The notes beneath the pieces were generated by a model. The model saw only the letters and a list, made by a program, of their open reading frames with translations. It ran no database searches and was not told the DNA's origin. Made by a program: the position numbers and the translations under genes. From Tardiphaga sp. (GTDB lineage Bacteria; Pseudomonadota; Alphaproteobacteria; Rhizobiales; Xanthobacteraceae): DNA of 8,670 bases. The stretch covers positions 1 through 8,670 of the forward strand of contig JACMOT010000134.1 in assembly GCA_014377915.1 (NCBI GenBank), read 5' to 3'. Positions 7,671 to 8,670 of this stretch are shown one piece after another; within the stretch, counting starts at the first letter, position 1; the number at the start of each line of letters is the position of its first letter.

Positions 7671-7706
7671 ATTCGTCGCCGGTGTGACCGGGCACCGGCG
7701 ACGAAT
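7671..7706 (-). terminator. Perfect 14-bp hairpin downstream of the MFS transporter gene
   Basis: ATTCGTCGCCGGTG (7671-7684) and CACCGGCGACGAAT (7693-7706) are exact reverse complements around an eight-base loop. It lies 67 bases beyond the transporter stop codon and about 90 bases before the next minus-strand gene. This position suits a terminator, although no T-tract follows on the minus strand. Because it is symmetrical, a protein-binding site cannot be excluded. Confidence 0.55.
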
Positions 7707-7773
7707 GCTGTGGGGGCTGGCCCGTGCGCGTGGAAGCGTCAGCGACCGGCCAGCCGTGTCGACAAGCGCCCGC

Positions 7774-8670
7774 TCACGAGGTCTGACGGAGAACCGCCGG
7801 AGCCACCTCTTCTTCCTTCAACTCTTCCAGCCGGCGATGACGGGTCTCGATACCCAGCGTCGCGACGGTGACGATCTGGATCACCAGCAACCCGATCATC
7901 AGCGCCATTACACCGGCGACGCCGCGGGCCTCGAACAGCATGACGACCAGAAACGGCGTGACGATCGTGGCTCCGCGCCCCAGCGTGTTGACGATGCCCG
8001 ATGCGCGCAGCCGCACTTCGGTCGGGAACAGTTCCGGAATGTAAACGCCGAACAGCAGCGCCACCAGGATGTAGATCGGTATCGTCAGCAGGAACCCGAC
8101 GGCCGGCAACAGGATCGGGTCCGAGATCATCGGATAGATGATCCCCAGCGCCACTGTGATCAGCGACGAGCCGATGATGGTCGGCTTGCGTCCCCAGCGG
8201 TCCGCTGTCAGGGCGCCGATCGCCGAACCGACCGGAGCGCCGAGCGCCATCAGCAAGGCATAGCTGAAGGAGGTCGCCACGCTGAGCCCCTGCTTGATGA
8301 AGAACACCGGAAGCCACGTCACGAAGCCGTATAGCAGCGTATTGATGGTGATCAGGCAGACCGATCCGACAATCATCCGGGACAGTAGCGGTTGCGTGAA
8401 CAGCGTTGCGAGCTTGCCTGATGGCGGGATGGCAGGTGCTGCGACCGGCGCCGGCAGCGGCTGGCCGAGGGAAGCTTCCCTCTCGATGCTCTGCATCAGC
8501 GCTTCCGCCTCTTCCTTGCGCCCGACCGCCTCGAGCCAGCGTGGCGATTCCGGCAGGTTCTTGCGCAGATACCAGACGACCAAGCCCCCGATCCCGCCGA
8601 TGACGAACATCGCGCGCCAGCCGAATATCGGGACAATGAAGGATGCCACCAGCAGGGCCGCCGGCAGTCC
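7774..8670 (-). CDS. Major facilitator superfamily transporter, C-terminal part
   Basis: The last 298 residues are visible; the start lies beyond the right edge, since the frame is open through 8670 (GLPAALLVAS...). A hydrophobic segment ending GWRAMFVIGG leads into NLPESPRWLEAVGRKEEAE, the conserved motif that opens the central cytoplasmic loop. About six further membrane segments follow. TADRWGRKPTI is the repeated MFS loop motif, and IPELFPTEVRLRASG is typical of the sugar-porter and aromatic-acid/H+ symporter branches. It is an inner-membrane secondary carrier, probably of a small organic acid, aromatic acid or sugar. The substrate cannot be told from this half. Its C-terminal tail is rich in glutamate and arginine. 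No frameshift is seen. Confidence 0.87.
   Translation of the reverse strand, partial: GLPAALLVASFIVPIFGWRAMFVIGGIGGLVVWYLRKNLPESPRWLEAVGRKEEAEALMQSIEREASLGQPLPAPVAAPAIPPSGKLATLFTQPLLSRMIVGSVCLITINTLLYGFVTWLPVFFIKQGLSVATSFSYALLMALGAPVGSAIGALTADRWGRKPTIIGSSLITVALGIIYPMISDPILLPAVGFLLTIPIYILVALLFGVYIPELFPTEVRLRASGIVNTLGRGATIVTPFLVVMLFEARGVAGVMALMIGLLVIQIVTVATLGIETRHRRLEELKEEEVAPAVLRQTS

Noticed and set aside
7715..7755. GGCTGGCC / GGCCAGCC inverted repeat just after the transporter stop
   Set aside because: Only eight base pairs with a 25-base loop in GC-rich DNA; weaker than the adjacent 14-bp hairpin and probably chance.
6769..8334. A 521-codon plus-strand open frame antisense to the heme-motif gene and the transporter
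   Set aside because: It spans two unrelated minus-strand genes and their intergenic gap. Its protein is low-complexity and rich in Arg/Asp/His/Gln, with no motif, as expected for a shadow frame in high-GC DNA.

Overview
The window looks like a chromosomal segment of a high-GC alphaproteobacterium. Gene content, GC-rich third codon positions and GTG/TTG starts suggest the Bradyrhizobium/Rhodopseudomonas group (Nitrobacteraceae). That placement is inference from recognisable protein families, not from a database search. No tRNA, rRNA, CRISPR array, insertion sequence or phage gene is visible, and no gene-free stretch exceeds 300 bases.

Layout: bases 1-1872 (minus strand) hold a two-gene acid-sugar unit. 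It consists of a KdgT-family transporter and, one base after its stop, a DUF1537-family acid-sugar kinase that runs off the left edge. A strict 9+7+9 inverted repeat lies upstream of kdgT and overlaps a candidate promoter, which suggests a substrate-responsive repressor. Bases 2120-4543 (plus strand) are transcribed divergently. They carry a small Gre/Rnk-like RNA-polymerase-binding protein with a shortened coiled coil, then a divergent IlvD/Edd-family dehydratase, then a strong hairpin. Bases 4714-5694 (plus) encode a UDP-glucose 4-epimerase (GalE/ExoB type). Convergent to it, 5722-7578 (minus) encodes an unrecognised exported 618-residue protein with one c-type heme motif near its C terminus. 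Bases 7774-8670 (minus) hold the C-terminal half of a major facilitator transporter that runs off the right edge, with a perfect 14-bp hairpin downstream.

How the genes may work together: transporter plus DUF1537 kinase is a recognised arrangement for uptake and phosphorylation of four-carbon acid sugars (threonate/erythronate type), normally completed by a PdxA2-type dehydrogenase that could lie beyond base 1. The IlvD/Edd dehydratase on the other strand could also act on a sugar acid, but sequence alone does not tie it to the same pathway. GalE would supply UDP-galactose for surface polysaccharide. The heme-motif protein is the least explained item and the best candidate for something undescribed.
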